Position numbers and translations under genes: made by a program. 40,569 nt of DNA. Origin: an uncultured Clostridium sp. (GTDB lineage: Bacteria > Cyanobacteriota > Vampirovibrionia > Gastranaerophilales > Gastranaerophilaceae). Location: NCBI GenBank assembly GCA_905212085.1, contig CAJMDF010000017.1:1-40569 (forward strand). Direction: 5' to 3'. Below the pieces are notes generated by a model. That model was not told the DNA's origin, made no database searches, and saw only the letters and a program-made list of their open reading frames with translations. Below are positions 15,905 to 23,375 of the stretch, one piece after another; the stretch's first letter is position 1, and the number at the start of each line of letters is the position of its first letter.

Positions 15905-15933
15905 CTTGTCCGAGATAATCGGACAAGTTTTTT
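15904..15933 (+). terminator. Strong Rho-independent terminator upstream of the parvulin operon
   Basis: ACTTGTCCGA (15904-15913), loop GATAA, TCGGACAAGT (15919-15928), then T6. It lies 78 bases before the parvulin ATG with no annotated gene upstream. That points to a short transcript ending here or to attenuation of the operon. Confidence 0.93.
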
Positions 15934-16010
15934 AATTAGGGGGTAATTGAATAGAAAATTTTTTAATGGTATTATTTAAAAAGTAGAATACAAAACAGGA
16001 GTAAATAGTT

Positions 16011-16301
16011 ATGTTAAGAGAAGTTCGAGCAAGTCATATATTAGTAAAAACAGAGGACGAGGCTAAAAAATTATTAGAAGAAATTAAGGGAGGTAAATCT
16101 TTTGCCGAAGCTGCAAAAGAAGTATCTCTTTGTCCATCCGGTCATGATGGCGGTGATTTAGGCTTTTTTAAAAAAGGTGTTATGGTAAAACCTTTTGAAG
16201 ATGCTGCTTTTGCTTTAAAAGGAATCGGTCAAGTGTCTGACCCTGTTCAGACTCAATTTGGGTGGCACTTAATCCAATTGACAGGCATGATAGATGATTA
16301 G
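16011..16301 (+). CDS. Single-domain parvulin peptidyl-prolyl isomerase
   Basis: 96 residues, the size of a stand-alone PpiC/parvulin domain that catalyses cis-trans isomerisation of X-Pro bonds. Family features: VRASHILVKTEDEAKKLL at the N-terminus, FAEAAKEVSLCPSG, GGDLGFFKKGVMVKPFEDAAF, and QTQFGWHLIQL at the C-terminus. No signal peptide, so cytosolic. AGGAG precedes ATG 16011. The last eight bases overlap the next gene. It is the first gene of the compact run ending with ruvA. Confidence 0.95.
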   Translation: MLREVRASHILVKTEDEAKKLLEEIKGGKSFAEAAKEVSLCPSGHDGGDLGFFKKGVMVKPFEDAAFALKGIGQVSDPVQTQFGWHLIQLTGMIDD

Positions 16302-17814
16302 TGCGGTTGAAAAGGTTAGAGAATTTATGAAGGAGCAGGGAGTAAATTATCTGCTCGTAAATTCTACTAATAAATATTTGGAAGAATATACTCCTTTAGA
16401 AGAAAATTCAAGATATTTTCTAACGGATTTTTCAGGTTCTACAGGAGATGTTTTAGTAACTTTGGAAAATATTTATTTATTTGTTGACGGGAGATACCAT
16501 ATTCAGGCGGATTTAGAGGTTAATCCTGATATTGTATCTGTTGTTAAGTTGCAGACAGGTCAAACATTTTTAGATGAGTTAATTAAAAAGATTTCTCAAG
16601 ATGAAATTTTAGGAATTTTTGCAAAGAAAAATTCTCAAACACGTGTTGAATATCTTGAAAAAAAAGGAATTAGGCTAAAGTATTTTAATAATGATCCTTT
16701 AGATAAACAGGTAGATTATGATAGCTCTAATATTATAAAAGTTGATGGGGTTCCAGTAGAAGAAAAAATAAAAAATCTTGATATTGATGGAGCTTTGTTA
16801 ATTACTAATTTAGAAGAGGTCGCTTATTTATTTAACTTGAGAGATTTTTCAAAAAATTATTCTTCTAAAATAAGAGGCAAGGCTGTAATTTTAGCAGGTC
16901 GAGCTCGTTTGTTGGATGATATTGATGATTTTGTCGAAAGTTATAACGGTAAAATTTATGTTGATAAATCAACTATTAATGCTTATGATTATAAATTAAT
17001 CGGGGAAAAAGTTGATGTATTATCTGACAGTCCGATAAAATTGATGAAATCAGTAAAGACAGATGACGAAATTAATCATTATATCGAAGCTTTTAAACGA
17101 ACTGATTTGGCAGTTAAAGCAATTCGCGATTATATTGAAAATAATGATAATATTTCAGAACATGATATTGCAGAGCAGTTGGAAAAAGAATTTAAGCGTT
17201 TTGGTGCAAAGAGTTTGAGTTTTAAATCAATTGTTGCAAAGGATAAAAATTCTGCTTTAGCTCATTATTCAAAATGTTCAAAAGATGAAATTTTAAAAGA
17301 TGGCAGCCTTGTGTTAATTGATTGCGGTGCATATTATGAGCAAGGTTTGGCAACTGATATTACGAGAGTTTTTGTCAAAGGTACTCCTTCTGAATTGCAA
17401 AAAAGAGTTTATACAACCGTTTTAAAAATGTTTTTGAATGCATATAATTCTGATTTAAAAGTCGGGTATGATATTGATGAGCTTGCACGAAAAATATATT
17501 CAAAAAATGAAATTGACGGTTTTGTGTTTAATCATGGTTTAGGACATGGAATCGGTGTAAGTGTGCATGAATATCCGCCAAATTTGAGCAAAAATGAAAT
17601 GGCAAAAGTTGAAATTAAAAATAATATGTGTTTTACAATTGAACCCGGACTTTATAATGAAAATTATTTTGGTGTAAGACTTGAAAATTCTTGCTATATG
17701 AAAGATGGAAAAATAAAATCTTTTGTCCATATGAATTATGAAAAGAAATTAATAGATTTTTCAATTTTAACAGAGCAAGAAAAAGAATGGCTCAAAGAGT
17801 TTGAGGTATTATAA
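16294..17814 (+). CDS. M24B metallopeptidase (Xaa-Pro aminopeptidase-like)
   Basis: 506 residues, cytosolic. It removes N-terminal residues preceding proline. The N-terminal creatinase-like domain (LLVNSTNKYLEEY, FLTDFSGSTGDVLV, FVDGRYHIQAD) is followed by the pita-bread catalytic domain. Metal ligands are visible: Asp in LIDCGAYYE, Asp in LATDITRVF, His in FNHGLGHGIGVSVHE, Glu in FTIEPGLY, Glu in GVRLENSCY. ATG 16294 overlaps the parvulin stop by eight bases, so translation is coupled. Pairing a prolyl isomerase with a prolyl aminopeptidase is a sensible functional neighbourhood. Confidence 0.95.
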   Translation: MISAVEKVREFMKEQGVNYLLVNSTNKYLEEYTPLEENSRYFLTDFSGSTGDVLVTLENIYLFVDGRYHIQADLEVNPDIVSVVKLQTGQTFLDELIKKISQDEILGIFAKKNSQTRVEYLEKKGIRLKYFNNDPLDKQVDYDSSNIIKVDGVPVEEKIKNLDIDGALLITNLEEVAYLFNLRDFSKNYSSKIRGKAVILAGRARLLDDIDDFVESYNGKIYVDKSTINAYDYKLIGEKVDVLSDSPIKLMKSVKTDDEINHYIEAFKRTDLAVKAIRDYIENNDNISEHDIAEQLEKEFKRFGAKSLSFKSIVAKDKNSALAHYSKCSKDEILKDGSLVLIDCGAYYEQGLATDITRVFVKGTPSELQKRVYTTVLKMFLNAYNSDLKVGYDIDELARKIYSKNEIDGFVFNHGLGHGIGVSVHEYPPNLSKNEMAKVEIKNNMCFTIEPGLYNENYFGVRLENSCYMKDGKIKSFVHMNYEKKLIDFSILTEQEKEWLKEFEVL

Positions 17815-17816
17815 CA

Positions 17817-18569
17817 ATGCAGGAAATTACAAGTGTTAATAATGATTTGGTAAAACAAACCGTTAAATTACAGCAAAAAAAATATCGTGACGAAGAAAAT
17901 AAATTCCTTCTTGAAGGTATGAAATGTATTGAAGAAGCATATCGAGCAGGTATTGGTATTGAATATGTTTTTGTCTTAAAAGAAAAAGTGGAATTGTATA
18001 AATATCTTGGAGAAAAAATAATTATTACGACCGAGCCTGTCTTAAAGAAAATCTCGACAACCGATAGTGCTCCTGATGCTGTAGGTGTAGCTTTCAAGAA
18101 AATTTATTCACCTGCGGATTTGAAAAATGCAAAAAAAGTTGTTCTTTTAGAAAATATAAAAGATTTAGGAAATTTAGGAACTATTCTAAGAACTTCAACC
18201 GCTTTTGGAGCAGATGCTGTTGTTTTATACGGTAGTGAATGTGCTGACTTATATAACCCCAAATGTGTTCGCTCATCTGTTGGTAATCTTTGGAAAATTC
18301 CTGTTGTATACATCAGTGAATTTTCTGAATTAAAAACACTTTTTGAAAAATTTGAACGTGTAGCTACATTACCTCGTGCAGCAGAATATTTGAAAAATAC
18401 TAAAATAAATGAGCCAATGCTTATAATGTTTGGATCTGAAGCTGACGGCTTATCTCAAGAATTGATTGATTTTTCAACAAAAGAGGTTAAAATTGAGATG
18501 GCATCGAATGTTGAATCTTTAAATTTATCAGTTTCTTGCGCTGTTGTGTTATACAAATTATTTTTATAG
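17817..18569 (+). CDS. TrmH/SpoU-family RNA 2'-O-methyltransferase
   Basis: 250 residues. The N-terminal substrate-binding part (ITSVNNDLVKQTVKLQQKKYR, FLLEGMKCIEEAY) is typical of RNA_methylase-substrate-binding domains. The SPOUT catalytic domain has all three motifs: motif 1 LENIKDLGNLGTILRTSTAF, motif 2 LIMFGSEADGLSQEL, motif 3 VESLNLSVSCAVVLY. The target is rRNA or tRNA ribose; which one cannot be told from sequence alone. It starts two bases after the peptidase stop, within the same transcription unit. Confidence 0.93.
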   Translation: MQEITSVNNDLVKQTVKLQQKKYRDEENKFLLEGMKCIEEAYRAGIGIEYVFVLKEKVELYKYLGEKIIITTEPVLKKISTTDSAPDAVGVAFKKIYSPADLKNAKKVVLLENIKDLGNLGTILRTSTAFGADAVVLYGSECADLYNPKCVRSSVGNLWKIPVVYISEFSELKTLFEKFERVATLPRAAEYLKNTKINEPMLIMFGSEADGLSQELIDFSTKEVKIEMASNVESLNLSVSCAVVLYKLFL

Positions 18570-18581
18570 TAAAATTATTAT

Positions 18582-19979
18582 ATGGATATTTTGGAAGTAA
18601 AAAATCTATGGAGTGATGTAAAAAATGAATTAAAAGAAAACGTTCCTGCCCCAGCGTTTCAAATGTGGATGGATGCATTAGAACCTGCTGATTTTGACGG
18701 GGATATATTCTTTCTTGCTACAGTTCATTCTCTTGCACCGCAGGTGATTAAGGCTAATTATAATACTCAGATTTTAGAGGCATTAAAAAAGGTAACAGGT
18801 CGAGATGTAACTTATCAAATTACATTTGATGCCGAATTAGCTGACAAGTATCAAAAAGAAAAGAAAAAAGAATTACAAAAAGCTAAAAGAGCTTTGCCCG
18901 AAACAGAAGAAAGCAAGATTATTGACAACCTGGCTCAAATGCAGTCTTCTGCTAATCTTAATTTAAAATATAAATTTTCAAATTTCGTAGTTGGCGAAAA
19001 CAGCAGATTTGCCCATGCTGCAGCATTTACAGTTGCTCAAAATCCTGCAAAAAAATACAATCCGTTATTCATATACGGAGCATCTGGATTAGGAAAAACT
19101 CACTTAATGCAGGCAATTGGGCATTATATTATATTTAACAAACCAAAATTAAGAGTTAAATATATTAAAACAGAAGAATATGTAAATGAATTGATTAAAA
19201 ATATCCAATGCGGAGGAAACGATAGAAACAGCCGTATGGATAAATTCCGTCAAAAATACAGAAATGTTGATGTACTTTTAATTGATGATATTCAATTTTT
19301 GGAAAGTAAAACATATACTATGGAAGAAATTTTCCATACATTTGACAGTTTGCATAACAAAAACAAGCAAATTGTAATCACATCTGACAGATTACCAAAA
19401 GATATTCCTACACTTCCTGACAGGTTAAGAACACGTTTTGAAATGGGACTTATGGTAGATATTACCCCTCCTGATTTTGAAACTCGTGTCGCAATTTTGA
19501 AAAATTTGGCTGATCAAGCTAATGTAAAAGCTGATTTTGATGTGTTTGAATATATTGCGAAAAATTTTGTTAATAACGTCAGAGAATTAGAAGGTGCTTT
19601 CAACAAAGTCAGTGCCTATGCAGATATTGAAAAGACTGATTTAACTCTTGAGTTTGCTAAAAAAGTTTTAAATTGTGAGAGTATGCACCAAGAAATTACA
19701 ATTGAAAAAGTTGCACGTGCAGTCGGTGAATATTATGGAGTATCTTTGAGTGATTTTTTAAGTTCAGCAAGAAATCAAAGAGTATCATCTGCTCGTCATA
19801 TCGCAGTTTATATGGCACGTGAAATTACTCAAAAAAGTTTTGAAAGTATTGCAGAATTCTTTAAAAAGAAACATACTACAATGCTCTATTCCTATGAAAA
19901 GATAAGAGATGATTTAAAAACTAATAAAAATTTGGAACAAGATATTGCAGTGATTAGAAGAACTTTGAGGGAGAATTAA
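18582..19979 (+). CDS. dnaA: Chromosomal replication initiator DnaA, unusual DNA-binding motif
   Basis: 465 residues. Domain I (LWSDVKNELKENVPAPAFQMWMDAL) and a short linker rich in Lys/Glu are followed by the AAA+ domain (Walker A YGASGLGKTHLM, Walker B VLLIDDIQFL, arginine finger region DRLRTRFEMGL). Domain IV has VSSARHIAVYMAREITQKS. In the box-recognition loop the usual GG(R/K)DHTT reads KKKHTT: one residue shorter and without the Asp that contacts the DnaA box. There is no dnaN or rpmH beside it; it sits in an operon between a SpoU methylase and ruvA (1-base overlap). ATG 18582 has no Shine-Dalgarno; TAAAAT ends six bases before. No clear cluster of TTATCCACA boxes was seen nearby. Confidence 0.97.
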   Translation: MDILEVKNLWSDVKNELKENVPAPAFQMWMDALEPADFDGDIFFLATVHSLAPQVIKANYNTQILEALKKVTGRDVTYQITFDAELADKYQKEKKKELQKAKRALPETEESKIIDNLAQMQSSANLNLKYKFSNFVVGENSRFAHAAAFTVAQNPAKKYNPLFIYGASGLGKTHLMQAIGHYIIFNKPKLRVKYIKTEEYVNELIKNIQCGGNDRNSRMDKFRQKYRNVDVLLIDDIQFLESKTYTMEEIFHTFDSLHNKNKQIVITSDRLPKDIPTLPDRLRTRFEMGLMVDITPPDFETRVAILKNLADQANVKADFDVFEYIAKNFVNNVRELEGAFNKVSAYADIEKTDLTLEFAKKVLNCESMHQEITIEKVARAVGEYYGVSLSDFLSSARNQRVSSARHIAVYMAREITQKSFESIAEFFKKKHTTMLYSYEKIRDDLKTNKNLEQDIAVIRRTLREN

Positions 19980-20596
19980 TGTACGATTATATAAAAGGGA
20001 TTGTTGCAGGGAAAGTAAATTCAACTAAAGGAACTTTTGTTACTGTCGAAACTTCAGGTATTGGCTATCTTTTAGAAATTACTACACGTGATTATAATGA
20101 AATACCAGATGAAGACATTAAAATTTATACAGTGCTTTTGCATAGAGAAGATAAAATGAGCCTTTGCGGTTTTTTACATAAAGAGGATAGAGATATATTT
20201 AATATCTTAACTTCAGTGTCAGGTGTAGGATCTAAAATGGCTTTGACTTTGTTAGATGAATTTGAGTCATCTGAGCTTATCGGTTTTGTAATTGAAGGAA
20301 ATTATAAGGAGATTACAAGAGCCAAAGGCGTAGGCCCGAAATTAGCACAAAAGATTATTTTGGAGTTAAAAGATAAGTTGATGAATTACCAGACTAAAGA
20401 GCCTATAAAAATTACATCTATTACTCCTGCAAAAGTTGATAATCAAGCTGTTGAAGATGCTCAAATGGTTCTTGTTTCGCTGGGTTATGAACGTGCAGAA
20501 ATACAAGATGCGATATCAAAAGCTGTTGCAATATTGAATGACAAAGCGTCAGCTGAAGAAATTTTAAAAGAAGCACTCAAGATTTTGTCAGCTTAA
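19979..20596 (+). CDS. ruvA: Holliday junction branch-migration protein RuvA
   Basis: 205 residues. RuvA tetramers bind four-way junctions and load the RuvB motor. Domain I (OB fold) includes VETSGIGYLLEI and LLHREDKMSLCGF. Domain II carries the two helix-hairpin-helix motifs, LTSVSGVGSKMALTLL and ITRAKGVGPKLAQKIILEL. Domain III (residues about 160-205) matches the RuvB-binding helix bundle. GGGAG precedes ATG 19979, whose A is the last base of the dnaA stop. It is the last gene of the run that starts at 16011; ruvB and ruvC are not in the window. Confidence 0.97.
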   Translation: MYDYIKGIVAGKVNSTKGTFVTVETSGIGYLLEITTRDYNEIPDEDIKIYTVLLHREDKMSLCGFLHKEDRDIFNILTSVSGVGSKMALTLLDEFESSELIGFVIEGNYKEITRAKGVGPKLAQKIILELKDKLMNYQTKEPIKITSITPAKVDNQAVEDAQMVLVSLGYERAEIQDAISKAVAILNDKASAEEILKEALKILSA

Positions 20597-20598
20597 TT

Positions 20599-20845
20599 TC
20601 AAATTATTAGCTGGATTGCTTCGTGTCTGCGCGCAATGACAGTCATTTTGAAGGCTTTGCCTAAAAGACTAAGGTTTTTATTTTTTTCAATACCTTTGAA
20701 TAATTCGTTTATGTCTATTTTAAGTGCTTTAGCGATAGAGTATACCATTATTGCAGATGGATTGTGTTCAGCTCGCTTAATTTTTCCAATAGAATTAATG
20801 GTGGTTTTATGGAAAATTTCAAATAAATGATTAACGAGGTAAATA
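20599..20845 (-). pseudogene. Decayed XRE-type HTH regulator ending in a dispersed repeat
   Basis: Minus-strand frame ending at TGA 20601-20599. It reads NSIGKIKRAEHNPSAIMVYS followed by IAKALKIDINELFKGI, which matches the recognition helix and following helices of Cro/CI proteins (S-I-I-R-x-E-x-x-x-x-P-S then IAKALxVxxxELF). The usual first helices (LRxxxGLSQxxLA) are not recognisable and no good start codon or Shine-Dalgarno is seen. The C-terminus runs through a short repeat (20611-20645). Most likely a degraded regulator. The plus-strand ORF over it (20636-20830) is a shadow. Confidence 0.5.
20611..20645. repeat. Short dispersed-repeat-like element (TGGATTGCTTCG...GCGCAATGACAG)
   Basis: CTGGATTGCTTCGTGTCTGC followed by GCGCAATGACAG has inverted ends (ATTGC/GCAAT) and unusually high GC for this genome. 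It resembles the common small intergenic repeats of the ATTGCTTCG...GCAATGAC type known from many bacterial genomes. Only one copy is in the window, so copy number cannot be shown here. Confidence 0.5.
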
Positions 20846-21033
20846 TGAAAATTTATGAAATATCTTCTCTCAATAAATGTGTATGTAATTCTATTTAATG
20901 TTATGTGAGTTTAAAGGAAGATTATTTACATTTACTTCCTATTTCTAAAATTTTTAGCAAAAGAATAGATAAGCTCACTAATTATTTTAGTGAGCTTGAA
21001 TCTGTGATTTATAAAAGTTTTTTATTATGATTT
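20830..21033. other. Non-coding stretch between the XRE remnant and pilD
   Basis: Nothing larger than a 17-codon ORF (ATG 20845, preceded by GAGG) is visible. It contains a perfect 11-bp hairpin (20971-20997), described separately, and otherwise AT-rich sequence. Confidence 0.5.
20971..20997 (-). terminator. Hairpin downstream of pilD
   Basis: AAGCTCACTAA and TTAGTGAGCTT form a perfect 11-bp stem with a 5-base loop, 37 bases after the pilD stop on the minus strand. The following T-content is modest. Confidence 0.6.
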
Positions 21034-22029
21034 TTATAAAATTAATGCAATGAATGCAGCTGCTACCATTGCCGGGCCGAATGGCATATATGTTCTGTTT
21101 TCAGGATGTTCTCTCAGTCCTTTGAATATTAATATACAAGAAATAATACCAAATATTATAAGAATTAATGCAAAAATAGTATATAATGCGATATTATCAA
21201 CTGTTATTACTCTAAAATGTTGTAATGTGTAAAATGCTATTGCAAATAATGCAAATACAGTGAATGAAATTAAGGTCTTCCATTCTTTGTTTTTAACAAG
21301 TCCTTTAATAAAAATCGGTAAAAATATAATTACTTGAATTATTACAGATAGAGCAAGTACCATAAGTAGATGTCTCCAGCCCAAAATAGCACCTAGACCC
21401 GCTGCAATAAATGTATCACCTTCCCCGAATGCTCTTGTGCCTGCGAATAAATAGCCTGATCTTGCACAAATTTCAAGAATTAATGCTCCTGCAATCATTC
21501 CTAAAAGTGAGCTGGATATCGGGTTGTTTAATATTAAATATTTTGAAAATTCAAGGGGTGAACCTGCAACATGCATTTGATATACTGAAAGCCCTGTCAC
21601 TATAATTGCATATAATAAGCTGATACCAATAAGTATATATGTATGTACGTCATATACAACTTTTTCTTTTATATCAGTTCCAGCTATAACAATTAGTATT
21701 GCAGAAATGATCCAAGCAAATAATGTGCTGATGCTTATCCCAAATTTCATAAATAATAAGGTATATATAATACCAGTTAATAATTCAATGATAGGGTATT
21801 GGATGCTGATATGTTCTTTGCAGAATGCACATTTACCTCTTAGGAATATGTATGAAAGAACCGGTATATTATGCCACCATTTTAGAGGGGTTTGGCATTT
21901 TGGACATTTAGATGCCGGAAAAACAATAGATTCTTCACTTAATGTCCTTAAAATTACTACATTTAAAAAACTACCAATACATAAGCCTATAATAAATACC
22001 AGTAGTAAAATTGCAATTAATGCTCCCAT
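21034..22029 (-). CDS. pilD: Type IV prepilin peptidase / N-methyltransferase
   Basis: Cleaves prepilins after the Gly before the +1 Phe and methylates the new N-terminus; inner membrane. 331 residues, about 8 hydrophobic helices. The N-terminal methylase domain carries a four-Cys zinc site: CPKCQTPLKWWHNIPVLSYI and then CAFCKEHIS. The aspartyl protease part has Asp in AGTDIKEKVVYD and the GxGD motif in GEGDTFIAAGLGA. Both halves are complete, unlike methylase-less archaeal preflagellin peptidases. AAGGAGACATAAAAA precedes ATG 22029. It lies 18 bases downstream of the SigF-like gene, probably in one transcript. Obvious substrates are the GFTLAE prepilins encoded in this window. Confidence 0.96.
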   Translation of the reverse strand: MGALIAILLLVFIIGLCIGSFLNVVILRTLSEESIVFPASKCPKCQTPLKWWHNIPVLSYIFLRGKCAFCKEHISIQYPIIELLTGIIYTLLFMKFGISISTLFAWIISAILIVIAGTDIKEKVVYDVHTYILIGISLLYAIIVTGLSVYQMHVAGSPLEFSKYLILNNPISSSLLGMIAGALILEICARSGYLFAGTRAFGEGDTFIAAGLGAILGWRHLLMVLALSVIIQVIIFLPIFIKGLVKNKEWKTLISFTVFALFAIAFYTLQHFRVITVDNIALYTIFALILIIFGIISCILIFKGLREHPENRTYMPFGPAMVAAAFIALIL

Positions 22030-22047
22030 TTTTTATGTCTCCTTGAT

Positions 22048-22836
22048 TTAATTATCGTCTTTTGATTTTATAATTTCATACATTTTACTTAAAGCTTTTT
22101 TAAGTCTTCTGGATACTTGCATTTGAGAAATATTAATTTTTTCGGAAATTTCTCTTTGATTTAAATCTTCATAATAACTCATTTCAACAATTTGTTGTAA
22201 GTCTTTTGGTAATTTTTTTATAGCAGCAGCTAACATTAGCTTGTTTTCATAAGAATTCATAAATTCCTGATAGTCGCCTGACGGAATTTTATCTATCAAA
22301 GTTAAATCGTCATCATCGACCGATGAAATTGCTTGATCTAATGACAATGTACTTTTACAAAGTTCTAATTCCATAACTTCATGAATTTTTTTTAGTGGAA
22401 CTCCGACTTTTTCTGCAATTTGGTCTTCTGTAGGGTCTTCGAAACCATCTTCTTTTAATTGCTTTACGGCTGTACTTATTTTAAATACTAATTCTTGTAA
22501 TTCTCTTGGAGCTTTTATTATTGAAGCTTTATCTCTAAGATAATGCTTAATTTCTCCTCTAATAAAATAAGATGCATAAGTTTTGAATTTGGTATTTTTA
22601 TCAGGTTTAAAAAATTCAATAGCTTTAATAAGTCCGATAGAGCCTACTTGGACTAAGTCTTCATTGGAAATCCCAGATTGAGCGGAAATATTACCGGCAA
22701 TCTTTTTTACAAGATGCATTCCGCTCTCAACGATATTTATATGGAGCATGCGTTTCTTCTTCTCATCTTTACAATCTTTGTAAGCGAGAATTTGCTCATC
22801 TAAATCTTCTGTCTTTTTTTCTTTACTCTCCAACAA
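22048..22836 (-). CDS. SigF/SigB-type alternative sigma factor
   Basis: 262 residues from TTG 22836, chosen because GGAG lies six bases before it; a GTG at 22848 would overlap that site. Region 2 reads EDLVQVGSIGLIKAIEFFKPD and FKTYASYFIRGEIKHYLRDK, the group 3 pattern with the GEI/HYLRD signature of SigB, SigF and SigG. Region 3 follows (IKAPRELQELV). Region 4 is LNQREISEKINISQMQVSRR, matching LSQxEIAxxLGISQMQVSR. In Synechocystis the SigF member controls pilin genes and motility (established for that organism). Here the gene is directly upstream of pilD, which supports a pilus role, by inference. No anti-sigma gene lies next to it. Confidence 0.9.
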   Translation of the reverse strand: MLESKEKKTEDLDEQILAYKDCKDEKKKRMLHINIVESGMHLVKKIAGNISAQSGISNEDLVQVGSIGLIKAIEFFKPDKNTKFKTYASYFIRGEIKHYLRDKASIIKAPRELQELVFKISTAVKQLKEDGFEDPTEDQIAEKVGVPLKKIHEVMELELCKSTLSLDQAISSVDDDDLTLIDKIPSGDYQEFMNSYENKLMLAAAIKKLPKDLQQIVEMSYYEDLNQREISEKINISQMQVSRRLKKALSKMYEIIKSKDDN

Positions 22837-22960
22837 AATTATCTCCACTATTACCAGTATTATAACATAACTTTTTTATTTTAGAAATCATTAAATTTAT
22901 GTAATAATTTTTTGCATGAAAAATTTTTGTGTTACGATATTAAAATAATGGAGTAGAATT

Positions 22961-23242
22961 ATGATTACGATAAAAGATGTAGAACACGTTGCAAAACTTG
23001 CAAGATTGGAATTAACAGAAGAAGAAAAAGAATTATATACAAAACAGTTAGGTGATGTATTAAAATATGTAGACCAAATGAATGAAGTTGATACATCGAA
23101 CGTTAAACCTATGACTCAGGTGATAGATTTTTGTAATGTAATGAGAGAAGATAAAGTAGTTCAGGAAATTAGTAAAGAAGATTTGATGGCTAACGCTCCT
23201 GAAGAAGAAAACGGATTTTTTAAAGTTCCGAAAATTAATTAA
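22961..23242 (+). CDS. gatC: Asp/Glu-tRNA amidotransferase subunit C
   Basis: 93 residues, the usual size. GatC stabilises the GatCAB complex that converts Glu-tRNA(Gln), and often Asp-tRNA(Asn), to the amide forms. Typical sequence: VEHVAKLARLELTEEEKE at the N-terminus, LGDVLKYVDQMNEVDTSNV in the middle, and a short extended C-terminal tail. GGAG precedes ATG 22961. gatA and gatB are not adjacent; a terminator follows directly, so the gene is transcribed alone. Divergent from the SigF-like gene. Confidence 0.95.
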   Translation: MITIKDVEHVAKLARLELTEEEKELYTKQLGDVLKYVDQMNEVDTSNVKPMTQVIDFCNVMREDKVVQEISKEDLMANAPEEENGFFKVPKIN

Positions 23243-23250
23243 TTTCAATT

Positions 23251-23284
23251 AAAATCTACATAGATTTATTCTATGTAGATTTTA
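23251..23284 (+). terminator. Terminator after gatC
   Basis: A perfect 14-bp stem, AAAATCTACATAGA (23251-23264) against TCTATGTAGATTTT (23270-23283), with a TTTAT loop. The T-run is partly inside the stem. Confidence 0.9.
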
Positions 23285-23375
23285 TAATTAATATTTTTAC
23301 ATTGGGGTTAAGTGGTAAAAGAGAAATTTAATTTTTAGTTTCTCACAAGTATTATTTTTAAATTTTGAGGTGAAA

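Noticed and set aside
18540..18600. Replication origin next to dnaA
   Set aside because: The gap is only 12 bases and no TTATCCACA-like cluster was seen by eye; dnaN and rpmH are absent.
17539..18678. Minus-strand ORFs across the peptidase and methylase genes
   Set aside because: Out-of-frame shadows of well-supported plus-strand genes, without ribosome sites.
20636..20830. Plus-strand 64-residue ORF
   Set aside because: It is the antisense shadow of the XRE remnant; it has no Shine-Dalgarno and a Phe/Leu-rich nonsense-like sequence.
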